Source of the DNA: an uncultured Collinsella sp.
Lineage (GTDB): Bacteria > Actinomycetota > Coriobacteriia > Coriobacteriales > Coriobacteriaceae
Reading direction: 5' to 3'
NCBI GenBank assembly: GCA_900755005.1
Contig: CAAEEX010000097.1
Coordinates: 17,078-81,077 of the forward strand
DNA length: 64,000 nucleotides
Position numbers and translations under genes: made by a program. Position 1 is the first letter of the stretch. The number at the start of each line of letters is the position of its first letter. Below the pieces are notes generated by a model that made no database searches, had not been told where the DNA came from, and saw only the letters and a program-made list of their open reading frames with translations. Of the stretch, positions 63,432 through 64,000 are shown in pieces.

Positions 63432-64000
63432 TGAAGGGAACACACACCGTTGTCGTGGAGCGCGCAAAAGTCAAATACACGCTCACGTTTAAGCGCAATA
63501 TTTCCTTCATCCGCGGCAACAGCGGCACGGGCAAAACGACACTCATCTCGATGATTCGCGACTACAACGATCGTGGACCGGAGAGCGGCGTCACGCTCAG
63601 TTGTGACGTTCCCTGTGAAACGCTATCTGGCAGGCGTTGGGAACGCGAGCTTTCGATTATCGAGGACTCAATAATCTTTTTAGATGAGGGTAACGAATTT
63701 ATCTACTCAAAGGACTTCGCCAAAGCCGTAAACGGCTCGTCCAACTATTTTGTTCTGATATCTCGTCGCGATGCCAACGAGCTCCCCTACAGCGTTGATG
63801 AGATCCTGAAGTTAGTCAACACGACAAGTAAAACAATCAATGGCCGCAAGAGCGACAGGCGCTTCTACTCGGTGACCAAGCCGCTATATGACCACACGGC
63901 AAGTATGCTGTATCAGGATCTAAATGTTGGATTCGAGGTACCCGACGCCGTAGTTGTCGAGGATAGCAAATCTGGCTATCAATTCTACGACGCTCTTTGC
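63431..64000 (+). CDS. P-loop NTPase of an accessory module (C-terminus outside window)
   Basis: 190 residues are visible. Walker A is SFIRGNSGTGKTTLISMIRD (around residues 26-45) and Walker B is IEDSIIFLDEGNEFIYS. ISRRDANELPYSVDEIL may follow as a sensor region. The fold start (VVVERAKVKYTLTFKRNISF) is like ABC/SMC-type ATPase domains. The last visible residues, VVVEDSKSGYQFYDAL, could be the first strand and acidic residue of a TOPRIM nuclease domain as in OLD-type proteins, but the sequence ends there. Translationally coupled to the DUF4869-like gene; no known function. Confidence 0.7.
   Translation, partial: MKGTHTVVVERAKVKYTLTFKRNISFIRGNSGTGKTTLISMIRDYNDRGPESGVTLSCDVPCETLSGRRWERELSIIEDSIIFLDEGNEFIYSKDFAKAVNGSSNYFVLISRRDANELPYSVDEILKLVNTTSKTINGRKSDRRFYSVTKPLYDHTASMLYQDLNVGFEVPDAVVVEDSKSGYQFYDALC

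Overview
The window reads as chromosomal DNA of a high-GC Gram-positive gut actinobacterium of the class Coriobacteriia, most likely a Collinsella-type organism. The basis is the GC-rich codon use, frequent TTG and GTG starts behind strong Shine-Dalgarno sites, the deoxyxylulose-phosphate (MEP) isoprenoid route, a fermentative AdhE, pyruvate phosphate dikinase with its regulator, and glycyl-tRNA synthetase split into alpha and beta chains. The genus is inferred from gene content, not from a database search.

Layout. 1-1.2 kb: pyrR (partial, minus strand) with a structured leader, then rpmB. 1.18-2.23 kb: a REP-associated tyrosine transposase gene bracketed by 52-bp inverted repeats. 2.3-5.9 kb: adhE and an APH-like kinase. 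6-16.3 kb (minus): rpsB-tsf, then pyrH-frr-uppS-cdsA-dxr-rseP-ispG-proS, joining translation, ribosome recycling, isoprenoid, undecaprenyl and phospholipid synthesis. 16.4-23 kb (minus): rplS-rnhB, then yraN-yifB-dprA-trmFO and a Xer-type recombinase. 23.2-32.8 kb (minus): rpsP-khpA-rimM-trmD-lepB-glyQ-glyS-ppsR, then ppdK behind its own regulatory region. dinB stands alone on the plus strand.

34.3-41 kb (minus): a radical SAM pair, rplU-rpmA, and obgE-nadD-yqeK-rsfS. 41-48 kb (minus): the cell-shape operon mreB-mreC-mreD-mrdA-rodA, followed by a DUF697-like membrane protein. 48-54 kb (minus): a TPR membrane protein, a cyclophilin, a zinc-ribbon membrane protein, a P-type ATPase with a very basic tail, and tRNA-Arg(CCG). 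54.3-62.9 kb (plus): an eight-gene aromatic operon, aroF-tyrA-aroB-aroA-aroC-pheA-aroE/aroK fusion-aroQ. It covers all seven shikimate steps and the committed Phe and Tyr branches, behind a leader with a terminator-like hairpin. 63-64 kb: a two-gene accessory module, a DUF4869-like protein and a P-loop NTPase cut by the window end.

Most of the window is conserved housekeeping DNA in tightly coupled operons, with many ATGA or TAATG junctions. The parts least explained by standard annotation are: the transposase with its paired repeats; a 12-base motif shared by the adhE and ppdK control regions, with a five-copy array at ppdK; an extra helical domain inside RseP; the aromatic-operon leader; the basic tail of the P-type ATPase; and the terminal DUF4869/P-loop pair.
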